Shown in pieces: positions 35,261-42,963 of a DNA stretch of 42,963 nt. The notes below the pieces were generated by a model. It was not told the DNA's origin, ran no database searches, and saw nothing but the letters and a program-made list of their open reading frames with translations. This DNA is from Pedobacter westerhofensis (GTDB lineage Bacteria; Bacteroidota; Bacteroidia; Sphingobacteriales; Sphingobacteriaceae). The stretch lies in contig NZ_FXTN01000020.1 of assembly GCF_900182595.1 (NCBI RefSeq), forward strand, positions 1 to 42,963, in the 5' to 3' direction. Position numbers and translations under genes: made by a program. The stretch's first letter is position 1; each line of letters starts with the position of its first letter.

Positions 35261-36172
35261 TCAATTAAACAAATGCCTGAACTCTAATGGAGACAGGTTA
35301 GTTTTTGATTTGAACAAGCGACTGAAGGATTGTGGGTGTTCGAATCCTAGCTGGTAGGCAACCTCTGCTATCGTTAAATTTGAGGTGGACAGAATTTCTT
35401 TAGCTTTTTCGATTAGCTTATGATGGATATGCTGCTGTGCGTTTTGCCCTGTTAATGATCGCATCATATCGCCCAAATAGCTTGCGGAAATATTCAATTG
35501 TTCTGAAAGGAATTGTACTGTTGGTAACCCCTGCTTTAATGACTGTTCATTTTTAAAATAATCGTTAAGTATGCTTTCCAGTTTCTGAAGTACATCAACA
35601 TGGGCTGCTTTACGTGTAATAAACTGACGTTTATAAAAACGATTACAATAATTAAGTAACAGCTCAACTTGTGAGACAATTACATCCTGGCTGAAATCAT
35701 CAATTCTGCTACTCAGTTCCTCACTTATAATTTTAAAGACAGACATGATCGTGGTTCGTTCCGGATCCGACAGATGCAGGGCCTCATTTACTGCGTAAGA
35801 GAAAAAACCATAATGACTGATGTTTTTTGCAAGTACATAAGACAACAAAAAATCGGGATGGACAAGCAGCAAACAGCCTGATTTGGACGTGCTATTTGGT
35901 GATTCAAATACTTGATTAGGCGATGTAAATACCAAACCACCTTCACCAAAATCATAATAATTCTGCCCGTATTTTGCATTACCGCAGAGCCCCGGCTTAT
36001 AAGCGATCTTGTAAAAATCCATAACAATTAACGCGGGCAACTCACCTACATTGTATTTCATATCAGCAATATCAATAAAGCTGATCAACGGGTGTAAGGG
36101 CTTAGCCAGCCCAAACACCCGGTGAAATTCGGTTAATGAATCAAACTTATACATAGAATTAACTTCTTTCAT
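35261..36172 (-). CDS. AraC-family regulator (SDR module 2)
   Basis: Same architecture as the regulator at 29733: a sensing domain with YGQNYYDFGEGGLVFTSP, then the AraC double HTH with IAEVAYQLGFEHPQSFSRLF and the end FRHLFN. I chose the Met at 36172 (MKEVNSMYKF) because it aligns with the paralog's MKKEVNVTYKF. It lies 29 bp downstream of the SDR gene and belongs to the same three-gene unit. Confidence 0.92.
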   Translation of the reverse strand: MKEVNSMYKFDSLTEFHRVFGLAKPLHPLISFIDIADMKYNVGELPALIVMDFYKIAYKPGLCGNAKYGQNYYDFGEGGLVFTSPNQVFESPNSTSKSGCLLLVHPDFLLSYVLAKNISHYGFFSYAVNEALHLSDPERTTIMSVFKIISEELSSRIDDFSQDVIVSQVELLLNYCNRFYKRQFITRKAAHVDVLQKLESILNDYFKNEQSLKQGLPTVQFLSEQLNISASYLGDMMRSLTGQNAQQHIHHKLIEKAKEILSTSNLTIAEVAYQLGFEHPQSFSRLFKSKTNLSPLEFRHLFN

Positions 36173-36201
36173 ACCAAACAAATATAAAGCTAAAAATTAT
36201 A

Positions 36202-36939
36202 CTACCAGGGAGTTTCGCCTGTCTCTGAATTATACTCTTCAGCGATAAATTTGCCTGTTGGACCTTCTTCACCGATTTCAACATATTTGGAAATCCTTGA
36301 ACCGGCTTCCTGAACTGTACCGGTTCCCCGATGACCATTAAAATCTGTAGCAACAAAACCAGGACAAACCGCATTAACTTTAAACTGCGTATCTCTTAGC
36401 TCATAAGCCAGATCAATTGTATACATGTTTAAAGCAGCTTTTGACGAAGGATACAAGGCCGCCTTGTGAGTGTAATATTTCCAACTGGGATCACTATGCA
36501 AAGTCAGGGAAGAGCCACTTGATGATACATTAACAATTCGGGGCGCAGGAGACTTTTTCAGCAGGTCAATGAAAGCCTGGGTTACCCTCACAACACCATA
36601 TAAATTAGTTTCAAATACTTGTTTAAACTGGTCAATACTTGCTTCGAGTGCTGACTGAGGAAAACCGCCGTTGATACCTGCATTATTAATCAGCGCATCA
36701 AGTACTTCGGTTTTTTCACCTATCAGTTTACGTGCCGCCAAAACCGATTCACTATTGCTAACATCCAGCTGTATAGCTTCCACGTTGGTAAGACCTTCCG
36801 CTTTAAGTTTTTCAGCTGCAGCGGTACCTTTTTCCAGGTCACGCGCTCCGAGATAAACAAAATAACCATTTTGCAGTAACTGGCGTGATGTTTCAAATCC
36901 AATGCTCTTATTGGCACCGGTAATCAGAACTTTTTTCAT
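36202..36939 (-). CDS. SDR-family oxidoreductase (module 2), 245 aa
   Basis: Short-chain dehydrogenase with cofactor loop TGANKSIG (7-14), NNAGIN, the Ser of VNVSSSGSSL and the pair in YPSSKAALN. The Met at 36939 (MKKVLITGAN) is the likely start; a Met at 36981 would overlap the upstream gene and add a non-family extension. It starts 10 bp after the NmrA-like gene, so NmrA-like, SDR and AraC form an operon. Confidence 0.92.
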   Translation of the reverse strand: MKKVLITGANKSIGFETSRQLLQNGYFVYLGARDLEKGTAAAEKLKAEGLTNVEAIQLDVSNSESVLAARKLIGEKTEVLDALINNAGINGGFPQSALEASIDQFKQVFETNLYGVVRVTQAFIDLLKKSPAPRIVNVSSSGSSLTLHSDPSWKYYTHKAALYPSSKAALNMYTIDLAYELRDTQFKVNAVCPGFVATDFNGHRGTGTVQEAGSRISKYVEIGEEGPTGKFIAEEYNSETGETPW

Positions 36940-36949
36940 TTTCTTGTAT

Positions 36950-37855
36950 TTATAATTTTTGATACATTTCCGCAATTTCATTGGTGAGATCCTTTAATCT
37001 GCTTTTACCAAATTTTGGTCTGTTTAGATTGAAGTCCTCATATAAACTTCCGCTGCCTTGAGCTGCCTGCATAGTAATAAAGCCATTGGCAATAAATTCA
37101 TTTATTCCGGCCTCCAACATTTGATTGAGCATTTGTTCCTCTGGAGCCACAATCCACTCTAAATCCGGCTTCCCAATCGCCTCCCCAATGATACGCGCAA
37201 CTTCATTGGGTGATAATTCTTCACTTGCAACATAGTATGGCGTTTTTCCACTGAATGGCTTCTCCATTTCTTCGGAAATAAAAGCTGCGATGTCCAAGGG
37301 TGATACCCAAGGCTCTTTTTTATCGCCACCGTAAGTATTGAAAATTGCTCCTTTAGCTTTGATAGCCGGAAGCAACCTGAATGTGTTTGTGAAAAAGCTA
37401 GGAGGCCTTATAAATTTAATGGCGACTTCGTCAGGCAGCTGTTTTAGAATGTTTTCAATGCTGTTATGCAAATAGAGGCTACCTGTACCTTTGTTGGTAT
37501 GCGCACCGATACTGCTCAAATGCACAATACGTTTAACGCCGGACCGTTCCACCGCTGTTTTATAATTATTGCCGATCTTGTTAAAGGCTGCTACAAAATC
37601 AAATTCTTTATCGAAGATGCTGCCAATGCCTTCCCACGCTTCCATGAGATAAACGATATCTGCACCATTAAAAGTCTGTGTTAAAAAATCAACATCCTGA
37701 AAAGTGCCTATTGCCGCCTGTGCTCCAAGTTGCTCTATTTCTACTTTTCTTTCGGCTTTACTGCTGATTACTGTTACTGTATGCCCTTTCTCAATTAGCT
37801 CTTGTGTGAGCGGTTTTCCAATATGTCCTATCGAACCTGTAATAACGATGTTCAT
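36950..37855 (-). CDS. NmrA-family NAD(P)-binding protein, 301 aa
   Basis: Rossmann loop GSIGHIGKPL near the N-terminus, with KRIVHLSSIGAHTNKGTG and FIRPPSFFTNTF, typical of NmrA/HSCARG-like NAD(P)H sensors or quinone reductases (QOR2-like). I chose the start at 37855 (MNIVITG); the longer frame to 37939 adds a hydrophobic Cys-containing extension not seen in the family. First gene of the three-gene unit. Confidence 0.9.
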   Translation of the reverse strand: MNIVITGSIGHIGKPLTQELIEKGHTVTVISSKAERKVEIEQLGAQAAIGTFQDVDFLTQTFNGADIVYLMEAWEGIGSIFDKEFDFVAAFNKIGNNYKTAVERSGVKRIVHLSSIGAHTNKGTGSLYLHNSIENILKQLPDEVAIKFIRPPSFFTNTFRLLPAIKAKGAIFNTYGGDKKEPWVSPLDIAAFISEEMEKPFSGKTPYYVASEELSPNEVARIIGEAIGKPDLEWIVAPEEQMLNQMLEAGINEFIANGFITMQAAQGSGSLYEDFNLNRPKFGKSRLKDLTNEIAEMYQKL

Positions 37856-38451
37856 GCTTCCTTTTTTATTTATTACAAAGGTGCAGCACGACAATTGAGC
37901 ACAAGTAACCAGATTCCAGATTTTAGTAACTGAAATCAAGGTGCTTATTGATCAATTATTTAAATCTCACTTTCTTCATTTCTCGGGCGACCGAATCCGA
38001 GTAAGTTTTACAGAAAACCCTCATTATTTAATAAGCTTCACTGATGTCGGACCAGAAATATTAAATTGGCCAAAAGTCGCCTAGTTTGATCCTGCCTTAA
38101 CTTCGCTTTTTCCCAAGATTCTCATAAACCCATTCCATTAATCAAATGCAATATTCAGTTTTTGATAATGAGTAAATGATAAAATTTAAGAATGGTAAAG
38201 ATATGGTATTAGCCAGGTTTTTCTCTTTGCAGAAACTAGCGAAAAGAAATTCAAAAAGGAGTGAAGTAGGTGGGTATCAAACACCCAAAACTCTACTTTT
38301 GACAGACTGAATAACAGGGAGGAGGTCAAAAACACAGAAAACTTCACCCTTTGACAGTCTGAATAACTGGGAGGAGGCCACTACGTCTCGTTAAATTTAG
38401 ACTAGTCCGCGGTATTTTGCAGTTTATCTAATATGAATTTAAAGTATGAAT
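37856..38451. other. Gene-free interval before 172-bp copy 3
   Basis: About 600 bp with no gene that I can support. It probably holds the promoter of the NmrA-SDR-AraC unit near 37856-37980, then AT-rich DNA, then a twice-repeated IS-end-like motif at 38298-38380. Confidence 0.6.
38298..38380. repeat. Tandem 31-bp repeat resembling IS ends
   Basis: Units at 38298-38328 and 38350-38380 differ by three bases and share TTTGACAG, CTGAATAAC and GGGAGGAGG. Complemented they begin TGACCTCCTCCC or TGGCCTCCTCCC, close to the IS3 terminal repeat TGACCTCCCCCC at 11455. They may be ends of a lost related element in direct repeat. Confidence 0.6.
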
Positions 38452-38623
38452 TGGACATTCCGCAGCGATGGATCACCTCGTTCCGGAATTGCAGACAATC
38501 AGTTCCGGAACACTTTGACCATCATAATTCATTGATTATAAATTTGAATTTCTCTATACTGATTACACAAATCGGTGGTCTCCATCCTACGGAATCGCCT
38601 GGTCAAGCCGTCTGGAATATCCA
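38452..38623. repeat. 172-bp MITE-like element, copy 3
   Basis: Nearly identical to copy 1 (same TGGACATTCCG left end, TGGAATATCCA right end). It abuts a GDPD gene fragment at 38624 that lacks its 5' part. The flanks (gaat and ccca) show no target duplication. Confidence 0.82.
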
Positions 38624-39106
38624 CCCATGCTTCTCAAAACCATCGAAAAACTGAAAGCAGAGGACCATATTCTGATCTCTTCCTATGCACCCGAGGAAGC
38701 CAAATTTTATTACGAGCGCAATCCAAAGCTCATGTTCGAAGCTTTTATCAAAACCGAACAGGCGATGCGCGGTTATGAAGCCACCGGTGTGCCCTGGAAA
38801 AACATCCTCGCCTACCTGAGCCAGCCTAAAGGAAAAGCACTGGTCGATGCCCTGCACGCCAGACAGGTCATGTGCATTGTCTATACTACTCCGGCCTTTG
38901 AAAAGATCAATGATGAACAGGAAAGGCTGCGCGCCTATCCCCAGCTGATTTGGGATGGCGCGGACATCCTCTTATCGGATCACATCTTCGAAGTCGAGTT
39001 TACCCTTCGACCGTTACGACCTGCTAAAAGTGCCAAACAGCGCTTTTTCAAAACCGTGCATTCGCTGCAGTTTAAAGACGCCCCGCCCGGCTCCTCCAGA
39101 AAGTGA
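38624..39106 (+). pseudogene. Glycerophosphodiester phosphodiesterase C-terminal fragment
   Basis: Reads LLKTIEKLKAEDHILISSYA, ARQVMCIVYTTP and WDGADILLSDHIFEV, matching the C-terminal half of a GDPD TIM barrel (the ADIL-S-D motif). The N-terminal catalytic HRG and E-x-D parts are missing, cut off exactly at the 172-bp element. Any translation from the Met at 38627 would be inactive. About 240 bp after it (39107-39347) contain no recognisable gene. Confidence 0.75.
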
Positions 39107-39347
39107 AAGCATCATCAACAATAATCAAATTCTAAACCTGAAAAAGTATCAAAAAGTTGATTTATCTCAGTCGAGGATCATCAATTTAAATAGCTTATCA
39201 GATTTAAGTGACTTCTATCTATTTTTACGAACATATTCGATGGTTGCTAAAATGTGGTCCATGTTTACTAGTAAAACTTCTGCTATTTGCCAGTAGATTG
39301 TACGTAAGCTAACACTACAGCACAGATTTGGTTTCCTGTAGCTTTTT

Positions 39348-39794
39348 TCATCGGTGTGGTAAAAGATCGTCTATTTTTTCCACTGGATGTTTATTGATTT
39401 TTTTCAACACATCTACCATCCAGACCATTGGATTAATGCCATGCAATTTGCATGTTCCCATGAAAGAATATAGCATGGCACTTCTTTGTGCCCCATCATG
39501 GGAACCGCAGAACAGAAAGTTCTTTCTTCCAAGGGCAATTCCTCTTATACTGCCCTCAATTGGCTTGTTATCAATTTTTAAGGCGCCGTTTTCCAAATAC
39601 ACTGATAGCCGTTTATACCGTTTCATAGTATAGGCAAAGGCTTTATGAATAGCACTTTTTTCGTTCAGTAAGCCGGCATTTTCTTCAAGCCATTGCCCAA
39701 AGTTTATCCATATAGGTTTAGAAAGTTCTTGTCTGGTTTCTTTGCCCTCCTGGGTAGTTTTATCCTGGATCTCGCGCTCAATATATCCCCCAGG
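39348..39794 (-). pseudogene. IS66-family transposase C-terminal fragment
   Basis: Reads YLENGALKIDNKPIEGSIRG, ALGRKNFLFCGSHDGAQRSA and FMGTCKLHGINPMVWM, the classical IS66 TnpC end. The frame is open upstream to 39794 (PGGYIEREIQDKTTQEG), where a stop and foreign sequence begin. The rest of TnpC and the accessory genes are missing. The TIR is not identified. Confidence 0.85.
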
Positions 39795-40140
39795 CTAATT
39801 CTTTGAAGAATGTTGATGTAGTCGTTTAAAAAGTCTGTATATTGTTCAGAAGCGTTACCTCCCAGCATTTCTCTAATTCGTTTCATCATTTATATTGTAG
39901 CAAGAGAAACTTTTCTGAAAAAAGTTTCTATGCAATGGTGTCTCTGACAAAGTTCTTCCAAATCACTAAAATGGAGGAACGTATAAGTCGTCTGCTCCAG
40001 CGCCATTACTGTATATGTGGATGGAACACGGGATAAAAAACTATCGAGAACTGTAAACATATCATTTTCGGCAAAGAATTGCATGATCAGTTCTTTGTGC
40101 TCTTTATAGAGTAAAGTTTTACAAGGTATTATACGTATAA
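39795..40140 (-). pseudogene. Broken Crp/Fnr-family regulator
   Basis: The order MQFFAENDMFTVLDSFLS, EELCQRHHCIETFFRKVSL, stop, MMKRIREMLGG, QYTDFLNDYINILQRISLGD follows a Bacteroidota Crp/Fnr protein in one frame, with an in-frame TAA at 39890-39892. The recognition helix is lost where the IS66 fragment begins, and the front of the barrel appears internally deleted (KTLLYKEHKEL). The gene is dead. Confidence 0.75.
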
Positions 40141-40151
40141 TACCAACTGTA

Positions 40152-40250
40152 TTAGTATAAGACATTTTCTGCAAAATGAAGACCGATAGCCCTACCAATA
40201 CCAGGTGAGGCTCCGGTAATTAATAAGCGTTTATTTTTTAAATCGTTCAT
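40152..40250 (-). pseudogene. SDR N-terminal stub, 32 codons
   Basis: MNDLKNKRLLITGASPGIGR is the start of a short-chain dehydrogenase with the TGxxxGIG loop. After about 28 residues (GLHFAEN) it runs into unrelated sequence and stops, joined to the Crp/Fnr remnant, so a deletion fused the two. Confidence 0.75.
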
Positions 40251-40350
40251 TTTTCTAATTTTTATGCTTTAAATTCATTTTTTGTTCGCTCTGCCAAATA
40301 AATGTTGGGGAGGAGTCACTAATCTTTATGATGTTCATCCTAAAAGTTCT

Positions 40351-40530
40351 TTAGCAAGGCGAGTTCGGTATAGCTTTGCTTTTTTGACCGACAGACGAAT
40401 GGATTTGTTCATCACCCTTCACAATCCAAACCGCATCATAGCTCATCATGGATAAGATGGTGTCGACATCAGCGTATTTGAAAAGGCTCCAAAATTTCTT
40501 GACAACCTGTTTATTTTGCTCAATTTGCAT
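40351..40530 (-). pseudogene. SnoaL/NTF2-like N-terminal fragment, 59 aa
   Basis: MQIEQNKQVVKKFWSLFKYA followed by DVDTILSMMSYDAVWIVKGD is the start of a SnoaL-like (ketosteroid-isomerase fold) protein, which is normally about 120-140 residues. After residue 40 it diverges and stops, so it is truncated. Confidence 0.55.
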
Positions 40531-40621
40531 AGTTCTTTGATGATTTTAAGTGCTTTTCTTTAAGGATTAGCATGTAGACGGGCTATCCTTAAAGAATACA
40601 ACTGTTTGGATATTAATCATT

Positions 40622-41641
40622 TTAAGATTTGACAATAAGCTTTTTACCACTGTGGCTACCATCAAATAATCTAAGGAAAGTTTCCGGAAGTTTACCAAAA
40701 CCATCGATGAACTCCTCACTGTATTTAATTATGTCATGTTGAATCAAAGGAGTTACCTCCTCGAGGAACTCATCTATGGTATCCATTACAAATGGCGTAG
40801 CAAAAGCTTTGATACTGAGAAACCTGTAATGTATAATGGTAATCAATCGTGGAAGATAGTTGGTGCCTTGAGGTAATTCAGTATTGCTATAATCCGCTAT
40901 TGTTCCGGATATGGTCATCTTCGCATCTTTGTTGAAGTATTCCATCAATCTTGGGAAGATGGGACCGCCGACATTTTCATAAAAAGAATCGATACCATGA
41001 GGTAGAGCCTTTCTGATTTGATCATCCAAATCTTTCGCTTTATAGTCTATCGCAGCGTCTAATCCTAATGCTTCTTTTAAGAATGTGACCTTATCCTCGC
41101 TACCCGCTACCCCAACCACACGATAACCTCTCAATTTGCCTAATTGGGCTACTAGAGATCCTACAGAACCTGCAGCACCCGTAACCACTAAGGTACCGCC
41201 TGGTTTAAAGTCATGAAGTTTTGTCATACCGTACCACGCAGCAAAACCATTTAGCCCTAGTGGACCAAGAGCTGTAGAAAGTGGTGCAATTTCGGGATCA
41301 AGTTTACGGATATCCGAACCGTTGGATAGGGCGTAATCCTGCCATCCGGACCAAGTTTGTACGTAATCACCAACTTGAAAATCATCATGGTTACTCTTGA
41401 TGACTTTAGCAATGGTGGGGCCTTGCATGGTTTCTCCTATATCCATTGTCGGCCACTCGGAAGATCCATTCCCCATAAGATTTCGTTGATAGGGTTCAAC
41501 GGAGATCATGGTGTTTTGGAAAAGTACTTCACCGTCTTTGGGTATAGGTATTTCATTTTCAATAAACTGAAAATCATCTAATTTGGCATTTCCAGTTGGA
41601 CGCTGTTTTAAAACAATTTGCCTGTTTTTTGTATTGCTCAT
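40622..41641 (-). CDS. Zinc-free NADP-dependent MDR oxidoreductase, 339 aa
   Basis: A medium-chain reductase of the leukotriene-B4 12-hydroxydehydrogenase/CurA/alkenal-reductase group, which reduces activated C=C bonds with NADPH. Visible: ISVEPYQRNLM near the N-terminus, LGLNGFAAWYGM, the cofactor loop VTGAAGSVGSLVAQLGK, FYENVGGPIFPRLM and the C-terminal GKLPETFLRLFDGSHSGKK. There are no zinc-ligand cysteines. Length is normal for the family. It stands alone between a gene graveyard and an IS256. Confidence 0.93.
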   Translation of the reverse strand: MSNTKNRQIVLKQRPTGNAKLDDFQFIENEIPIPKDGEVLFQNTMISVEPYQRNLMGNGSSEWPTMDIGETMQGPTIAKVIKSNHDDFQVGDYVQTWSGWQDYALSNGSDIRKLDPEIAPLSTALGPLGLNGFAAWYGMTKLHDFKPGGTLVVTGAAGSVGSLVAQLGKLRGYRVVGVAGSEDKVTFLKEALGLDAAIDYKAKDLDDQIRKALPHGIDSFYENVGGPIFPRLMEYFNKDAKMTISGTIADYSNTELPQGTNYLPRLITIIHYRFLSIKAFATPFVMDTIDEFLEEVTPLIQHDIIKYSEEFIDGFGKLPETFLRLFDGSHSGKKLIVKS

Positions 41642-41887
41642 TTTTTTAAGTATTAATTATTACAGTGCAAACTTCGGAAATAATTGTTTACTATTTATAC
41701 TGAGGTCTAAAAGTTACTGTTTATTTGAGGTTATTCAGTAACTCCGAGGTAACACCGTAATTCATTAATATGACAAAAATGAAGGTTATCTAATAGATAG
41801 TAATTTGTGTTTATGTAGTTGAAAAGAGTTTTGAGAAATTATAATTGTAACACGAAAATTTATGATTCTAGAATTTGTTTGCGATGT

Positions 41888-42472
41888 GAGACTGTAAAGT
41901 GAACTGTCAACTCTAGCGAGTTAGAGTTAAAATAAGTAATTTAGTGATACTTAGGAAACAATGAAAAATAAAGAACCATTTGATTTTGAGCGCTTCAAAG
42001 AGGAAGCAATGGAAGGCCTTTACAACGGCAAAAAGATGGGTGGTACCGATGGTGTATTTGCCCCGATGTTAAAGCATTTATTGGAGTCAATGCTCGAGGG
42101 CGAGCTTGACAATCATCTCCAGGAGAGCAAAAGCACCAACGATCCCAATCGACGTATTGGTAAGACTAAGAAAAATGTTCGCAGCTTGCAATCTGGAGAA
42201 TTTGAGTTAGAAAGCACTCGTGACCGCAATGGCACTTTCGAACCCAAGATTGTCGCTAAACGTCAGTTGATTATTACCAATGAATTGGAGGAAAATGTAA
42301 TCGCGATGTATGCACGAGGGATGAGTACCAGGAATATTTGTGATTACGTGAAAGAAATGTATGCAATGGAAATTTCCGCGACAGAGATATCTAACATCAC
42401 AGACAGAATCATTCCAGCTATGAATGAATGGTGAACCCGACCTCTGGAAAGCGTTTATCCATTTGTATTCCG
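41888..42472 (+). mobile_element. IS256-family element A, 5' part only
   Basis: The left end is GAGACTGTAAAGTGAACTG at 41888, followed by a short leader with an AACTCTA/TAGAGTT hairpin and the transposase start. It is cut at about 42473 by the end of a second IS256 in the opposite orientation. Confidence 0.75.
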
Positions 42473-42473
42473 G
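41961..42473 (+). pseudogene. IS256-family transposase N-terminal part
   Basis: MKNKEPFDFERFKEEAMEGL, GTDGVFAPMLKHLLESMLEG and TRNICDYVKEMYAMEISATE are typical of the Mutator/IS256 N-terminus. An in-frame TGA at 42432 interrupts it after NEW; beyond it TRPLESVYPFVF continues the family sequence until element B begins. The catalytic D that follows PFVF is lost. Confidence 0.85.
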
Positions 42474-42501
42474 GAGTGTAAAGCGAACTGTGTCAACACC
42501 A

Positions 42502-42544
42502 CTTCTTCCTAGGTGGAGGCGGTCAGCCTCCACCTAGGAAGAAG
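42502..42544. terminator. 19-bp perfect hairpin over the end of transposase B
   Basis: CTTCTTCCTAGGTGGAGGC and its exact complement surround GGTCA. On the minus strand the last eight codons and the stop of transposase B form one arm and loop. It may terminate transcription out of the element or into it. Confidence 0.65.
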
Positions 42545-42963
42545 TCGCCGAAGGCTTTAAGCCGTTCCCCAAATTTAATATACAATTGGGACATTGTCAA
42601 ACCCCAGTTGTGCATTGGCATCGTCCACTTCTTAGATAGCTCTCTGAAGGCTAGATATACTAGTTTTAGTAGTGCCTGATCAGAAGTAAAAGCACCTTTT
42701 GTTTTGGTCACTTTTCTGATTTGCCGGTGCATCCCTTCAATTGCATTAGTAGTGTAAATCACTTTTCTGATCTCTGCTGAATATTCAAAATAGGTAGAAA
42801 GGTTCACCCAGTTATCCAGCCAACTTTTTACCGAAAGCGGATATTTTTTACCCCATTTATCTTCAAATTCCAATAGTTTTTCATAGCCTTGTTCTTGATT
42901 GTTCGCCTTATAAACTGGCTTGAGATCTTCAACAACGGCCTTTTTATCTTTCTCGGGTACATA
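42523..42963 (-). CDS. IS256-family transposase C-terminal part (5' end outside window)
   Basis: EIRKVIYTTNAIEGMHRQIR holds the catalytic Glu region of Mutator-type transposases; KVTKTKGAFTSDQALLKLVY, KKWTMPMHNWG and LTMSQLYIKFGERL complete the family C-terminus. The frame is open through the window edge. The stop lies inside the loop of the hairpin at 42502-42544. Confidence 0.9.
   Translation of the reverse strand, partial: YVPEKDKKAVVEDLKPVYKANNQEQGYEKLLEFEDKWGKKYPLSVKSWLDNWVNLSTYFEYSAEIRKVIYTTNAIEGMHRQIRKVTKTKGAFTSDQALLKLVYLAFRELSKKWTMPMHNWGLTMSQLYIKFGERLKAFGDFFLGGG

Larger units (their letters stand above)
42474..42963 (-). mobile_element. IS256-family element B, runs off the window
   Basis: The terminal repeat on the plus strand reads GAGTGTAAAGCGAACTGTG at 42474. 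The transposase is on the minus strand and its 5' part lies beyond 42963. Confidence 0.75.

Noticed and set aside
38627..39106. GDPD fragment as an intact gene
   Set aside because: The N-terminal catalytic half is missing and the 5' side begins exactly at a repeat end.
1..42963. CRISPR arrays, rRNA or tRNA genes
   Set aside because: No regularly spaced short repeats, rRNA stretches or tRNA cloverleaf sequences were seen by eye; a tRNA scan was not possible.

Overview
The window reads as chromosomal accessory DNA from a Bacteroidota bacterium, most likely family Sphingobacteriaceae (Pedobacter or Mucilaginibacter type). Grounds: AT-rich genes with almost no Shine-Dalgarno sequences, TonB-receptor, MG2-domain and TlpA/DUF4369 proteins, a grasp-with-spasm RiPP cluster, and IS families usual in that group. 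The genus is inference.

Layout. 1-5.3 kb: an unknown gene, a 172-bp MITE-like element (copy 1), a small Cys-containing ORF with its own terminator, and a 1018-residue SF2 helicase ending in a PD-(D/E)XK-like nuclease domain, followed by a gene-poor gap. 5.3-8.2 kb: an Lnt-like nitrilase-fold membrane protein behind a Crp/Fnr regulator, then a Vat-type streptogramin acetyltransferase. 8.4-19.9 kb, all on the minus strand: the centre of interest, a RiPP operon. A 53-residue double-glycine precursor (gwsA, found by reading the sequence) is followed by a 21-bp-stem hairpin, the ATP-grasp ligase gwsG, a coupled 64-residue unknown protein, the SPASM protein gwsS, a C39-peptidase ABC exporter, an HlyD adaptor and a secreted EreA/ChaN-like protein. 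An IS3 element then separates these from an aspartyl protease and an S41 peptidase that may once have belonged to the same transcript. Expected flow: GwsG makes ester or amide crosslinks in the core with GwsS as partner, and the C39 exporter cuts after Gly-Gly and secretes the product.

20.2-27.4 kb: a divergent TPR lipoprotein-like gene, a scar joining an IS256 fragment to a TonB-receptor fragment, a secreted esterase, and an MG2 protein with a TlpA-like thioredoxin. 27.5-41.6 kb: a mobile, redox-rich zone. Copies 2 and 3 of the 172-bp element each abut a truncated gene. Two SDR+AraC modules face each other across an IS3 element (3-bp GAC duplication) that an IS110 element has split, apparently inside the IS3 frameshift heptamer. 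A MerR regulator is divergent from an NmrA-like gene. A gene graveyard (GDPD, IS66, Crp/Fnr, SDR, SnoaL fragments) precedes an intact zinc-free MDR oxidoreductase. 41.9-43.0 kb: an IS256 element interrupted by a second IS256 that runs out of the window.

The strongest candidates for new biology are the extended grasp-with-spasm operon (unknown small protein, attenuator hairpin, Ere-like protein and the two proteases), the 172-bp elements, the IS110 noncoding end carrying short copies of both its own junctions, and the helicase-nuclease fusion.
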